Shown: positions 26,556-35,560, numbered from the stretch's first letter. The stretch: 61,921 nt of DNA from Methylacidimicrobium fagopyrum (GCA_026225255.1 JAMFSJ010000026.1:1-61921); one strand, 5' to 3'. Notes: generated by a model from the sequence alone, not told the origin. Numbers and translations are program-made.

Positions 26556-26912
26556 CGCAGCGGGAAACTAGCAGTCTGGTGGGTGGACGGCAATCGCGGG
26601 AATGTTAAAAAACATCCCAGCGTCCAGGCATTAAACTCCAAGGCGATTGCGAACGTTCCGGCGTTGCGGCAATTTTTGCAGTCAGTTTTCGCTCACGAAA
26701 GAACACCCAGCCCGCACAAAAAATTTTAATGTTAAATTGATGCGTGCGCGGCCCGCGCAACTTGGAGGTTGAATGTTCGCGGTTGGTTGTTGGCGGTTTT
26801 TTATTTCCCTTTTGCGACTCGGCGCGTTCGCATCTTGGCGGTAAAATTTCTGGGTCACCCGATTTCAGTCTTGGCTTTCGCAGTTCGCAAGTTAAGCTGG
26901 CTTGACTATTTT
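26556..26912. other. Divergent intergenic region between glycosyltransferase and transketolase
   Basis: 357 nt without a supported gene. The transketolase frame can be extended upstream to 26769, but that extension (MNVRGWLLAVFYF...) reads word-like DNA such as GTTCGCATCTTGGCGGTAAA and is probably untranslated. Promoters for both genes should lie here; I see no confident box, and no riboswitch structure is obvious. Confidence 0.5.
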
Positions 26913-28754
26913 ATGATTGAAAACGACATCGAATTATTGAAGGGCATCGCCAACCAGTTGCGCATTCATTCCATCGAAGCGACCACGGCGGCGGGCAGTG
27001 GACATCCGACTTCCTGTTGCTCGGCCGCCGACATCACGGCCGCTTTATTTTTCGGCGTCATGAAATATGATGCGAAAAATCCTCATTATCATAACAACGA
27101 TCGTTTCATTCTCTCCAAAGGTCACGCCGCGCCGTTGCTCTATGCCGCGTGGGCGGAAAATGGTTTCATCCCGATTCCGGAACTGCTGACACTCCGTCAA
27201 TTAAACAGCCCGCTCGAAGGTCATCCGACGCCGCGGCTTGCGTTTGCCGATGTGGCAACCGGTTCGCTCGGTCAAGGTTTGGGCGTTGGCGTCGGCATCG
27301 CGCTCGCGGCGCGGCAGGACAAGCTGGATTACAACACCTACGTTTTATTGGGCGACGGCGAAATCGCGGAAGGTGCCGTTTGGGAAGCAGCTTCGCTCGC
27401 CGGCCATTATAAGCTGAGCAATCTCATCGCCATCGTGGACGCCAACCGCCTCGGCCAAAGCCAAGCCACGGCGTTCGGTCACAACATCGGGGTTTATGTG
27501 AAGCGCTTTGAATCTTTCGGTTGGCGCGTCGAAACCCTCGATGACGGCCACGACATGGAAGAAATTCTGGAAGTCTTGAGCGGCGTCGGTCTCGATGAAC
27601 GTCCGCTCGCCATCATCGCCAAAACTTACAAAGGTGCCGGCATTTCGTTCGTGCAAGACAAAGACGGTTGGCACGGCAAAACACTCAGCAAAGAAGAAGC
27701 CGCGCAAGCCATCGCCGAACTCGCCCCGAGCGCAAAATCCGGTCTCGGCGTGGTGATTCCCGCGCCGACCCCGTTGCCCGCTCCGGCCAATGTCGCACCC
27801 GCAAATTATCCCACAATCAATTACACGCTGGGCGACAAAATCGCCACGCGCGAAGCTTACGGCGCGGCCCTCGCCCGGATCGGTGAAGCCGATTTGCGCA
27901 TCGTCGCCGTCGATGGCGACACGAAGAACTCCACTTACGCGGATAAATTTTTCAAGAAATTCCCCGAACGTTCCACCGAATGTTTTATTGCCGAACAAAA
28001 CATGGTGGCCGTGGCGATGGGTTACGGTGCGCGTGGCAAAGTGCCGTTCGCCTCGACCTTCGCCGCGTTTTTCACCCGCGCCGCCGATCACATCCGCGTC
28101 GCTGGCATTTCGCAATCGAATATCAAACTCGTCGGTTCGCACGTCGGCGTGAGCATCGGCGAAGACGGTCCTTCGCAGATGGCGCTCGAAGATTTGGCGA
28201 TGATGCGCGCGGTCGTCGGTGCCACCGTTTTGTATCCGAGCGACGCCGTTGCCACGGAAAAATTACTGGAAGAAATGGCGAAAATCAAAGGCGTTTGCTT
28301 CCTGCGCACGTCCCGTCCGAAAACGCCGGTCATTTACGGCAACGACGAAAAATTCCCGATCGGCGGCGCGAAAGTTGTGCGTCAGGCCGCGGGCGATAAA
28401 GTCACGATTGTCGGTGCGGGCGTCACGTTGTTCGAAGCTTTGAAAGCGGCGGACACGTTGAAAGCCGAAGGCATCACGGTCACGGTCATTGACGCTTACA
28501 GCATCAAGCCGCTCGGCAAAAAAGAAATTCTCGCCGCCGCGCAAAAAACGAATAACACCGTCATCACGGTGGAAGATCATTATTCCGAAGGCGGTCTCGG
28601 TGACGCCGTCGCGGGCGAATTGAGCAGCGAAGGCATCAAAGTGCACAAGCTCGCCGTCGTCGGCATTCCGCACTCGGGCAAAGCCGAAGAATTGCTCGCC
28701 AAGTTCGGCATTGACGCCGCCGCGATTGTGAAAAAAGTAAAATCCTTGAGCTGA
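26913..28754 (+). CDS. tkt: Transketolase
   Basis: 613 residues from ATG 26913 (MIENDIELLKGIANQLR). Motifs are GSGHPTSCCSAADITAAL, DRFILSKGHAAPLLYA, the TPP motif GDGEIAEGAVWEAASLAGHY, VDANRLGQ, the catalytic Glu in IAEQNMVAVAMGYG, and a C-terminal domain with VTVIDAYSIKPLG. It exchanges two-carbon units in the pentose phosphate pathway. The length is shorter than E. coli TktA (663) and typical of the compact animal/archaeal-like transketolases found in many bacteria. A terminator hairpin follows. Confidence 0.95.
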   Translation: MIENDIELLKGIANQLRIHSIEATTAAGSGHPTSCCSAADITAALFFGVMKYDAKNPHYHNNDRFILSKGHAAPLLYAAWAENGFIPIPELLTLRQLNSPLEGHPTPRLAFADVATGSLGQGLGVGVGIALAARQDKLDYNTYVLLGDGEIAEGAVWEAASLAGHYKLSNLIAIVDANRLGQSQATAFGHNIGVYVKRFESFGWRVETLDDGHDMEEILEVLSGVGLDERPLAIIAKTYKGAGISFVQDKDGWHGKTLSKEEAAQAIAELAPSAKSGLGVVIPAPTPLPAPANVAPANYPTINYTLGDKIATREAYGAALARIGEADLRIVAVDGDTKNSTYADKFFKKFPERSTECFIAEQNMVAVAMGYGARGKVPFASTFAAFFTRAADHIRVAGISQSNIKLVGSHVGVSIGEDGPSQMALEDLAMMRAVVGATVLYPSDAVATEKLLEEMAKIKGVCFLRTSRPKTPVIYGNDEKFPIGGAKVVRQAAGDKVTIVGAGVTLFEALKAADTLKAEGITVTVIDAYSIKPLGKKEILAAAQKTNNTVITVEDHYSEGGLGDAVAGELSSEGIKVHKLAVVGIPHSGKAEELLAKFGIDAAAIVKKVKSLS

Positions 28755-28782
28755 TTCCAGCGCGACAATAGTTCGTAAACAA

Positions 28783-28813
28783 AGTGCCGACGAAACCTGT
28801 TTTCGTCGGCACT
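28783..28813 (+). terminator. Hairpin after transketolase, likely terminator
   Basis: A perfect 13-bp stem (AGTGCCGACGAAA at 28783-28795 with complement at 28801-28813) closes a 5-nt loop. The following sequence AATTGTTTT is only moderately U-rich. It begins 28 nt after the stop. Confidence 0.75.
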
Positions 28814-28829
28814 AATTGTTTTCCGGAGC

Positions 28830-28847
28830 GCCGATCTCCAGATCGGC
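28830..28847. repeat. Short palindrome after transketolase
   Basis: GCCGATCT-CC-AGATCGGC, an 8-bp perfect stem, is followed soon by seven A residues. In the reverse direction it would look like a hairpin with a T run. It may be a REP-like word and not a terminator. Confidence 0.5.
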
Positions 28848-28942
28848 TCGATCAAAAAAATCTCCCAGCGTCCAAACCCCAGCGTCCAGAAAAACCACAA
28901 CCTGAACTTAGCCGTCGGGCGAGCCCCGTTGAGGCCTGAATA

Positions 28943-29044
28943 ATGAAAACAGGTATTTTAGAAAAAATAATTCCAGCTTTCTTGCTTTCCTTATTTGCAA
29001 TGAACTTGATAACAAAATTGGCCAGGCATAGTGTTGTTCAATAA
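28943..29044 (+). CDS. Possible 33-aa membrane peptide
   Basis: ATG 28943 to TAA 29044. The peptide MKTGILEKIIPAFLLSLFAM is followed by 13 residues ending RHSVVQ. It has one hydrophobic segment. No clear ribosome site is seen. It is the first of three consecutive small hydrophobic frames in an AT-rich patch. Low confidence that it is translated. Confidence 0.3.
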   Translation: MKTGILEKIIPAFLLSLFAMNLITKLARHSVVQ

Positions 29045-29065
29045 GTCACCCAGCGGTATTCTAAC

Positions 29066-29233
29066 ATGAACGCCTTCGATAAAATTTCACTCTTGATTGG
29101 AATTCAATTATCGCTGTTTATATTGCTACTGATCTCACTCGGTGGCGCCGTATGGATCGGATGGAAAATCTCAAATAGATTTTCAAACTTTCAAAAGCAA
29201 ATTCCCCCGGAATTATTACAAGCGCACGAGTAA
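29066..29233 (+). CDS. Possible 55-aa single-span membrane protein
   Basis: ATG 29066 to TAA 29233. The helix IQLSLFILLLISLGGAVWIG is followed by a basic/amphipathic tail (WKISNRFSNFQKQIPPELLQ). The positive-inside pattern is credible. It ends 12 nt before the next frame. No family is recognised. Confidence 0.45.
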   Translation: MNAFDKISLLIGIQLSLFILLLISLGGAVWIGWKISNRFSNFQKQIPPELLQAHE

Positions 29234-29245
29234 AGACTAAGCTGG

Positions 29246-29497
29246 TTGCCGCCGATCCCAATCACTGCCTACACCATTCTTAAAATGATGGGTATTTTTT
29301 ACGGCAAGCAGCCTTGGGTTCATGCGGCCACAGAGCTGTGTTTTATGCTGATCGGATCTTGTTATTTTTTAAGAGCCGTTTTGACCTTGAAATCAGCGGG
29401 GAAATCGCCAAAAAGTTTCATCCTCTTGGTAGCCTGTGAATTAATGTTGGCGTTAGCGGCAATGGCTATAGGCGCCTTGGAAATATGGGCCCGCTAA
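29246..29497 (+). CDS. Small two-span membrane protein, unknown function
   Basis: 83 residues from TTG 29246, or 70 residues from ATG 29285. Two helices: HAATELCFMLIGSCYFLRAV and FILLVACELMLALAAMAIGA, separated by a short basic loop (KSAGKSPKS). I do not recognise a family. It may form a unit with the two smaller frames upstream. The following gene is convergent, with its stop 17 nt away. Confidence 0.5.
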   Translation: MPPIPITAYTILKMMGIFYGKQPWVHAATELCFMLIGSCYFLRAVLTLKSAGKSPKSFILLVACELMLALAAMAIGALEIWAR

Positions 29498-29513
29498 CTT
29501 CCAATTTTGCTAC

Positions 29514-30338
29514 CTAGCATTTTTCTTTGCGTCCCGGAAACCATTCCGGCTTGGCCAGTTCGTCCTTCGTCCAGCGATAACGCGGATCAGGAATATCCAG
29601 ACCCTTTTTCCGTTTCAATAATTCCACGACAAATTCCGGCGCGATTTTTTTCGGCGTCACGCCCAGTTGCGCGGTCACGAGCAGCGTGCGGCAATAGGCC
29701 TCGATGATTTCCATTTTGAAATACGCATCCTCGATGTCCAGATGACTCCACGAAACGACGCCGTGATTGACCATCAAAATCGTGTTGTGCTCACCCACGA
29801 GATCCGCAATGAGCCGGCCCATTTCCGGTTGGCCGGGCGTGTGATACGGCGCCGCGGCCACGGTCGCGTAAATTTCGTATTCGGGAATCATACGGCGCGG
29901 CGGCACCATGCCCGCGATGGCAAAACCGGTCGCGTAGGGCGGATGACAATGGCACGTCGCCATTGCGCGCGGCTGACGCTTCATCATTTCCAAGTGCATG
30001 AGAATTTCGCTCGTGCGCGGCTTGTCGCCCGCCAATTGGTTGCCGTCAAAATCCACGAGGCACATATCTTCGGGCTTCATAAAGCCCTTGCTCACGCTGG
30101 CCGGCGTGCAAAGCGCGATGTCCGTGCCGACGCGAATCGCCATATTCCCGCCGTTCGCATCCACATATTCGCGCTGCCATTGGCGACGCCCCATTTCGCA
30201 CATTTGTTCTTTCAATTTACGGGCTGGCGCCGAATTGAAAAATGCTTTCAACGCCGCTTTCGGCGATTTAGAACTCAACGGTTTCGTAGACGAAACTGCT
30301 TTGCTACCGCTGCTTTGGGGACGATTGCTTGTGGCCAT
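29514..30338 (-). CDS. Class II aldolase/adducin-family protein
   Basis: 274 residues. A 40-residue Ser/Lys-rich tail leads into the fold. YVDANGGNMAIRV is the phosphate loop, RTSEILMHLEMMKRQPRAMA carries the catalytic acid region, and zinc ligands are His pairs in CHCHPPYATG and a later His in MVNHGVV. Members cleave fuculose-, rhamnulose- or ribulose-phosphates, or isomerise sugars. The substrate is not determined. It is not next to sugar genes; the neighbours are a toxin-antitoxin pair (divergent) and small membrane frames. Confidence 0.88.
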   Translation of the reverse strand: MATSNRPQSSGSKAVSSTKPLSSKSPKAALKAFFNSAPARKLKEQMCEMGRRQWQREYVDANGGNMAIRVGTDIALCTPASVSKGFMKPEDMCLVDFDGNQLAGDKPRTSEILMHLEMMKRQPRAMATCHCHPPYATGFAIAGMVPPRRMIPEYEIYATVAAAPYHTPGQPEMGRLIADLVGEHNTILMVNHGVVSWSHLDIEDAYFKMEIIEAYCRTLLVTAQLGVTPKKIAPEFVVELLKRKKGLDIPDPRYRWTKDELAKPEWFPGRKEKC

Positions 30339-30493
30339 AAATTGAAAATTCTAAAAAATGCTGCCGACTGGTTTCCAGCGAATGATTGCGGAAGGATGAT
30401 AAAATATTTTAGCGCAGGTGACAATCTTTGAGATGGGTGCCGATGGTAATTTTCATCGTTGCGGCTGAACCGGACAAGGCGTAGTTTTCTTTC

Positions 30494-30727
30494 ATGCCGA
30501 TGACGCTGGATCAAATTGTTGAAGAGGCAAGCCATTTGCCGCGTGAGCAGATGGCTGAAATAGTGGATCGTCTGACATTCGCACTGCACACCGAAGTTGA
30601 GCCGAGAATTGAATCGGCTTGGAGGCAGGAAACCCGCCGTCGTCTGTCCGACTTGGAAAGCGGACATGTGTCGGCCATATCGGGTGAAACCGTTTCCGCA
30701 CGCGTCCGCCAGATTGTTGGTCGGTGA
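30494..30727 (+). CDS. Addiction-module antitoxin-like protein
   Basis: 77 residues (MPMTLDQIVEEASHLPREQM...). The pattern of LP.EQMAEIVDRLTFAL, a Trp at SAWRQETRRRLSDLESG and a C-terminal SGETVSARVRQIV matches the short 'putative addiction module component' family. It should neutralise the toxin encoded by the overlapping next gene, and may autoregulate the pair. Confidence 0.8.
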   Translation: MPMTLDQIVEEASHLPREQMAEIVDRLTFALHTEVEPRIESAWRQETRRRLSDLESGHVSAISGETVSARVRQIVGR

Positions 30728-31017
30728 AACCGCACGCCTTTCATCCCGAAGCGGCGGAGGAATACGCTGAAGCCGCCAAATATTACACGCAGATTTCTCC
30801 CGAACTCGGTGGCCGTTTTTACGACGAGATGGAATGGCTCATCCGCAATGTTCGCCGCGAGCCAAAACGATTTCGACATTTCGACCCGCCCGCGCAAAGG
30901 CATTTCTCCAATGTTTTTCCATATGCAGTGATTTATGTGGAGCAGCCGGGCCGCATCTGGATTCTGGCGATGATGCACATGAAACGTCGTCCCGGGTTTT
31001 GGAAAAAGCGGGTTTAG
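30724..31017 (+). CDS. RelE/ParE-family toxin
   Basis: 97 residues, GTG start at 30724 overlapping the antitoxin stop by 4 nt. FHPEAAEEYAEAAKYYTQIS, a middle WLIRNVRREPKRFR and FPYAVIYVEQPGRIWILAMM are typical of the plasmid-stabilisation ParE/RelE fold. Family members cut mRNA at ribosomes or inhibit gyrase; which applies here cannot be told from sequence. Confidence 0.85.
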   Translation: MKPHAFHPEAAEEYAEAAKYYTQISPELGGRFYDEMEWLIRNVRREPKRFRHFDPPAQRHFSNVFPYAVIYVEQPGRIWILAMMHMKRRPGFWKKRV

Positions 31018-31218
31018 AAATGCGCGGGCTCGAAGTAATTTTGAAATTGGAGCTTCAGTAAAACACACGCAATTATGTCCGCCCTTTATACAACCATTCG
31101 AGCCACGTAATTGGCTTTCTTCAAGAATTGTGGAAAACACCGAGTATGCACTTTTTCGAGTGTGGGTTTTTCAGAGAGAAAGCCATCATCGGCAGGCACA
31201 TGCCGAGTAAAATGAAAT

Positions 31219-31278
31219 AAAAGGTTACCCAGATCTCGTCGCATTACGGAAATGCGTTCTACAAGTTAGTAACCTTTT
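31219..31278. terminator. Nested hairpin between convergent genes, possible bidirectional terminator
   Basis: Outer arms AAAAGGTTAC (31219-31228) and GTAACCTTTT (31269-31278) are perfect complements. Inside, CGCATT and AATGCG form a second stem. The outer stem ends in A and T runs on each side, so it could terminate transcripts from both the toxin gene (+) and the polyprenyl synthase gene (-). The loop of 40 nt is long for a simple terminator. Confidence 0.5.
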
Positions 31279-31313
31279 AATTGTTCGTTCATCGGCTTGA
31301 GTTGTGAAAAGTC

Positions 31314-32216
31314 TCATTTCTCCCGCTTCAAAAGAAATTCCGCCAACGCTTCCAGCGCGAACGCTTTGCCTTTGAAAATTTTCAGTGAAGCGAACGCTTT
31401 CGCCGTCAGTTGCTCCGCGATCTTGCGCGATTTTTCCAGGCCGACGATGGACGGATACGTCGCTTTTTGCACGGCCACATCTTTGCCCGCAGTTTTGCCG
31501 AGCTGCTCGCTGGTCTGCGTCACGTCAAGAATGTCGTCGATCACTTGAAACGCGAGGCCGACGTTGTAGCCGAAATCCGTGAGCGCCTGCAATTGCGCCG
31601 GCGTGCAGTTCGCGCTCATGCCGCCGAGCCGCACGGAGCAACCGAGCAGTGCGGACGTTTTGCGTTCGTGAATGAACTTCAATTCAGCGATGGAAAGTTT
31701 TTTGTTCTCGCCTTCCAAATCGGCGACTTGGCCGCCGACGAGTTGCAGCGAACCGGATGCTTTGGCGATTTCCAAAATCAAATCACGATGCGAATAGCGC
31801 GGCCAGCCTTTCGCCTGCGCGGCGATCTCAAACGCCTGCGTCAACAAGGCGTCGCCCGCGAGCACGGCGATGCCTTCGCCAAACACTTTGTGGTTCGTTG
31901 GTTTACCGCGACGAAAATCATCGTTGTCCATCGCCGGCAAATCGTCGTGGATCAGCGAGTAAGTGTGAATGCACTCGACGGCGCACGCGAGGGGCAGCGC
32001 ATCTTTTTCCGAACCGCCGCAAGCTTCCGCCGCCGCAAGCAAAACGGCGGGACGCATCCGTTTGCCGCCGGCGAAAATGGAATAGCGCATCGCCTTGTGG
32101 ATCGTGGCGGGCTTGATTTTTTCGCTGGGCAGAAAATGATTGAGCGCGGCGTTGGTGGCCTCGGTGCGCGTGGCGAGAAATTGGTTCAGATCGAACGGCG
32201 ATTTTTTGGCGGACAT
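31314..32216 (-). CDS. ispA: Polyprenyl (farnesyl/geranylgeranyl) diphosphate synthase
   Basis: 300 residues from ATG 32216 (MSAKKSPFDLNQFL). It condenses IPP with allylic diphosphates to C15-C20 chains. First aspartate-rich motif: LIHDDLPAMDNDDFRRG; second: FQVIDDILDVTQT. FAGGKRMRPAVLLAAAEACG binds IPP. The first motif DDLPAMDNDD, with two extra residues, is the IspA-type short-chain form. No xseAB or dxs genes are adjacent. Confidence 0.94.
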   Translation of the reverse strand: MSAKKSPFDLNQFLATRTEATNAALNHFLPSEKIKPATIHKAMRYSIFAGGKRMRPAVLLAAAEACGGSEKDALPLACAVECIHTYSLIHDDLPAMDNDDFRRGKPTNHKVFGEGIAVLAGDALLTQAFEIAAQAKGWPRYSHRDLILEIAKASGSLQLVGGQVADLEGENKKLSIAELKFIHERKTSALLGCSVRLGGMSANCTPAQLQALTDFGYNVGLAFQVIDDILDVTQTSEQLGKTAGKDVAVQKATYPSIVGLEKSRKIAEQLTAKAFASLKIFKGKAFALEALAEFLLKREK

Positions 32217-32338
32217 AAAATTATGACAAGAAAATGCCGGAAACGAACGCAAGTTTGAAGGGAATTTTTTCCAGAATTATCTTCCGCCCAGTTGAAATCA
32301 AGCTTGCCGGAACGCCTTGATTGACAAACCCTTTTCAC

Positions 32339-33640
32339 GTGAACGTCGAAATCATCAATACCGGCAGCGAACTGATGCTCGGACGCGTTTTGAACACGCA
32401 TCAGCAATGGCTTTGTCGTCGGCTCGCGGATCTGGGGCATGTCGTCACGCGGCAAGTCGCCGTGGCGGATGCGGGCAACGAAATTCAGCAAGCGGTGCGC
32501 GAAGCTTTGGGCCGCGCGGATTTGGTCATCACCACCGGCGGCCTCGGCCCAACTTCGGATGATCTTACGCGTGAACTCATCGCGGAATTGCTGGGCAAAA
32601 AGTTGATTGAAAACAAAGACGTGCTCGCGCATATCGAAAACTTTTTCGCGAAACGCAACCGTCCACGCCCCGCGAAAACCAGCGTGGAAACGTTCGTGCC
32701 GGAAGGCGCGCTCGTTTTTCTAAATCAATTTGGAACGGCGCCCGGACTCGCCCTCCGCGCTGGGTCGGGCGCCTGGCGTCCAGGCTCTGAGGCATTGCCC
32801 GTTTCCCCGGATCCCAAACCCCAAACCCGAGACCCCATTTTGATCATGCTGCCCGGCCCGCCGCGTGAATTGCGGCCAATGTTTGACGCTTCGATTGTGC
32901 CGTTGTTGCAGCGCGAATTTGCGGATGAAATTTTCATCTGTCGCACGCTGCGTTCAACGGGTGTTGGCGAATCGCGCGTTCAGGAAATGTTGGAAACAGA
33001 TTTGCAACCGCTCGTCAAAGGCGGATTGGAAATCGGCTACTGCGCGCGGCCCGGCGCGGTGGATGTGCGTTTGACAGCGAGTGGCAACGGCGCAAAAGAA
33101 AGAATCAGCGCGGGCGAAGCCGTGGTTCAGAAAATTTTGGGCGCGCATATTTTTGGCTTCGATGATGAAGATATTGAGAGCGTCATTGTCCGGCTTTTGG
33201 CGGCGCAGAAAAAAACCTTGTCGCTGGCGGAATCTTGCACGGGCGGAAATATCGCGCATCGACTGACGAATGTTCCCGGCGCGTCAGAAATTTTTCTCGG
33301 CAGCGTGGTGGTTTATGCGAACAGCGCGAAGGAAAAATTTCTCGGCGTGAGCGCGAAAAGTCTGTTGACCCACGGCGCCGTGAGCGAAGTCGTCGCCCGC
33401 GAAATGGCGATGGGAGCGCGGGAAAAATTGGGTTCGGATTTTGCGATTGCCGTCACGGGTATCGCGGGCCCGGGCGGCGGCACGCCGGAAAAACCGGTGG
33501 GCACCGTTTTTATTGCGCTGGCTTCGGCGACGAAAGTGGAGGTCAGGAAAATGCTTAATCCGTGGGATCGCGAAACGTTCAAGCAGGTAACCACGCAGCA
33601 GGCTTTAGAATTATTGCGAATGGCACTGATTTTTACTTGA
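32339..33640 (+). CDS. cinA: CinA-family protein / nicotinamide mononucleotide deamidase, with an in-frame insert
   Basis: 433 residues from GTG 32339 (VNVEIINTGSELMLGRVLN); a TTG at 32321 is an alternative. The N-terminal MoaB/MogA-like domain (TTGGLGPTSDDLTRELIAEL) is followed by a middle region and the C-terminal NMN deamidase domain (SLAESCTGGNIAHRLTNVPG, VAVTGIAGPGGGTPEKPVG). It recycles NMN to NaMN in pyridine nucleotide salvage. Between GTAPGLAL and ILIMLPGPPREL, where the family has a short loop, about 25 extra residues (GSGAWRPGSEALPVSPDPKP...) are present, encoded by repeat-like DNA at 32763-32838. Confidence 0.93.
   Translation: MNVEIINTGSELMLGRVLNTHQQWLCRRLADLGHVVTRQVAVADAGNEIQQAVREALGRADLVITTGGLGPTSDDLTRELIAELLGKKLIENKDVLAHIENFFAKRNRPRPAKTSVETFVPEGALVFLNQFGTAPGLALRAGSGAWRPGSEALPVSPDPKPQTRDPILIMLPGPPRELRPMFDASIVPLLQREFADEIFICRTLRSTGVGESRVQEMLETDLQPLVKGGLEIGYCARPGAVDVRLTASGNGAKERISAGEAVVQKILGAHIFGFDDEDIESVIVRLLAAQKKTLSLAESCTGGNIAHRLTNVPGASEIFLGSVVVYANSAKEKFLGVSAKSLLTHGAVSEVVAREMAMGAREKLGSDFAIAVTGIAGPGGGTPEKPVGTVFIALASATKVEVRKMLNPWDRETFKQVTTQQALELLRMALIFT
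32763..32838 (+). repeat. Repeat-like in-frame insert in cinA
   Basis: It contains the palindrome GCCTGGCGTCCAGGC and the C/A-rich word CCCAAACCCCAAACCCGAGA. Similar C/A-rich words occur in the DUF374 gene N-terminus (about 49070-49125) and after transketolase (about 28868-28890). It adds about 25 residues to an otherwise conserved loop while keeping frame. Confidence 0.6.
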
Positions 33641-33674
33641 GCAAGAGTCGGTTTCCGCTAATGTTCATGGAGTT

Positions 33675-34973
33675 ATGCCAGTTGTTGCTGACCCTATCAA
33701 CCAGGCGGATGCCGCTATTTCAGAACTGATTGCGGTAACACCACTTCCCAAAAGGAGAGGCACATTGCTCGTCGTAGATGACGAGGAAGGGCCGCGAATG
33801 TCGCTCCGCGTCATTTTCAAAGACACCTACGATTTATTGATGGCCGAGGATGGTCCCAGCGCAATTGAGCTGGCGCAGAAACATGAGATTGATGTCGCCA
33901 TTTTGGATATTCGCATGGCGGGCATGTCGGGCATCGAAGTGCTTGAACGTTTGCGATTCATCCGCCCGGAAACCGAGGCGATCATGATCACCGCGTTTGA
34001 AACGACGGATACGATTCGTCAGGCGTTGCGTTTGCGCGCGTGCGATTACATCAATAAGCCGTTCGATATTTCCACCATCCGTTCCGCTGTCAATGGCGCG
34101 ATGCATCGTCGTCTGCTGGAAGGTGAAATCCATAGCAGCGCGGAAAAAGTCCACGAATTACTCGGCGAATTGCAAAGCCAGCGCGTCGAAGAACAGATTG
34201 CCCGGACCCGCGGCGATATTTACGCCAGCATCATCCACGACATCAACGGCCCGCTCACCGTCATCTCCGGCTTCGTCCAATTGCTCAATAAAAAACTGAA
34301 TCGCACCGCGCGGCTTGAGTTGGAAGATTTAGAATTCATCAAAGAACGGTTGCGCATCGTCGAACGGCAAGTGGCGAATTGCATTGATATTTCGCGGCGT
34401 TATCTTGGTTTCTTGCGCGAGCAAACGGACGAAACGCAGGCCGCGAGTTTGAACCAATTGCTCACGGATTTGGAACAACTCGTGCGCGTGCATCCCAGTT
34501 TGCACGAAAATGAATTTCGCCTGACGCCGCTGGCCAAAGATATTTTTGTCAACATCAACGGCACCGATTTGATCCAGATTTTGCTGAACCTCACGGTCAA
34601 TGCTTTTCAGTGTCTGTCGCAGCCGCACAACGTCGAAGTCGGCAGCGAAGTGTTATCCGCGCCGCTCGACCTGGCGCAACTTAACGCCAGTGAAAATTGT
34701 CCGTTGCTCAATGCCGAAGGATTTAAGAACACCGCGCCGCTGGTGAAATTGTGGGTGAGCGATACTGGCGGGGGCATTCCGCCGGAAGTGTTTCCGAAAA
34801 TTTTCCAACCTTATTTCACCACCAAAGGTCAGCGTCAAGGCACCGGCCTCGGCCTCAATATCGTCCAACGGCTCATCAAAGAATGCAACGGCGCGTTGCA
34901 AGTCCACACGAAACTGGGCGCCGGCACGACGTTCACCGTTTATCTGCCGACGACCACGGAAGCAGCGAAATAA
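33675..34973 (+). CDS. Receiver-histidine kinase hybrid (N-terminal receiver)
   Basis: 432 residues. Receiver domain at about 30-150: LLVVDDEEGPRMSLR, phospho-Asp in VAILDIRMAGMSG, ITAFETTD, and Lys in DYINKPFD. A coiled linker leads to HisKA with IIHDINGPLTVISGF (phospho-His), then HATPase: N box ILLNLTVNAFQ, G1 DTGGGIP, F box FQPYFTTK, G2 GTGLGL. No membrane segment, so it is cytoplasmic. It may integrate a phosphoryl input on the receiver with kinase output. No partner regulator is adjacent. Confidence 0.92.
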   Translation: MPVVADPINQADAAISELIAVTPLPKRRGTLLVVDDEEGPRMSLRVIFKDTYDLLMAEDGPSAIELAQKHEIDVAILDIRMAGMSGIEVLERLRFIRPETEAIMITAFETTDTIRQALRLRACDYINKPFDISTIRSAVNGAMHRRLLEGEIHSSAEKVHELLGELQSQRVEEQIARTRGDIYASIIHDINGPLTVISGFVQLLNKKLNRTARLELEDLEFIKERLRIVERQVANCIDISRRYLGFLREQTDETQAASLNQLLTDLEQLVRVHPSLHENEFRLTPLAKDIFVNINGTDLIQILLNLTVNAFQCLSQPHNVEVGSEVLSAPLDLAQLNASENCPLLNAEGFKNTAPLVKLWVSDTGGGIPPEVFPKIFQPYFTTKGQRQGTGLGLNIVQRLIKECNGALQVHTKLGAGTTFTVYLPTTTEAAK

Positions 34974-35029
34974 AACGCTTGGCCAAGGAACGCTGGGAGA
35001 AAACCACGCGCTGGCTCCGACCTTTCGCT

Positions 35030-35560
35030 TCAGAATAAATTCCCCTGCTGCAACGTAAGCGCCGGTGACGGCGTGGGATTTTTGAAAGTAGTCGTCTTGG
35101 TCGGCGGCGTCACTTTTGAAGGTGGCTGTTTTAATTTCGCGATTTCGCGATTCGCCAAACCATCGCAACGTTCATTATCCGCATTGCCAGCATGGCCTTT
35201 CACCCATTTCCAAGTCACGCGATGTTGCGCGACTAGGGCATCTAAGCGCTTCCATAAATCCACATTCTTAACCGGCTCTTTCGCGGCGGTCAGCCAGCCT
35301 TTCCGCTTCCAACCGCTGATCCATTGCGTGATACCGTTCTTGAGATATTGCGAATCCGTGAAGATGCAAACCTCGCTGCGCGTTTCCAGCGTCGCGAGCG
35401 ATTCAATGGCCGCGCGCATTTCCATGCGATTATTGGTCGTCGCCAATTCGCCGCCGGAAATTTCGCGGACGACCTCGCCGCAACGCACCACCGCGCCCCA
35501 ACCGCCCGGGCCGGGATTCCCTTTGCAACCGCCGTCGGTGTAGATGATCACGGAATTCAT
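35030..35560 (-). CDS. rnhA: Ribonuclease HI
   Basis: 176 residues. Catalytic carboxylates: Asp in [16 protein letters not shown], Glu in [13 protein letters not shown], Asp in CIFTDSQYL and Asp in [28 protein letters not shown] is the basic handle. It removes RNA from RNA-DNA hybrids. A 35-residue Pro/Thr-rich tail ending QQGNLF is extra to the E. coli protein; such an F-terminal tail could bind SSB or the sliding clamp, which is a guess. The start overlaps the stop of the membrane-protein gene by 4 nt. Confidence 0.95.
   Translation of the reverse strand: MNSVIIYTDGGCKGNPGPGGWGAVVRCGEVVREISGGELATTNNRMEMRAAIESLATLETRSEVCIFTDSQYLKNGITQWISGWKRKGWLTAAKEPVKNVDLWKRLDALVAQHRVTWKWVKGHAGNADNERCDGLANREIAKLKQPPSKVTPPTKTTTFKNPTPSPALTLQQGNLF

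Noticed and set aside
26769..26912. 48-residue N-terminal extension of transketolase
   Set aside because: The extension reads word-like intergenic DNA, and the family start matches ATG 26913.
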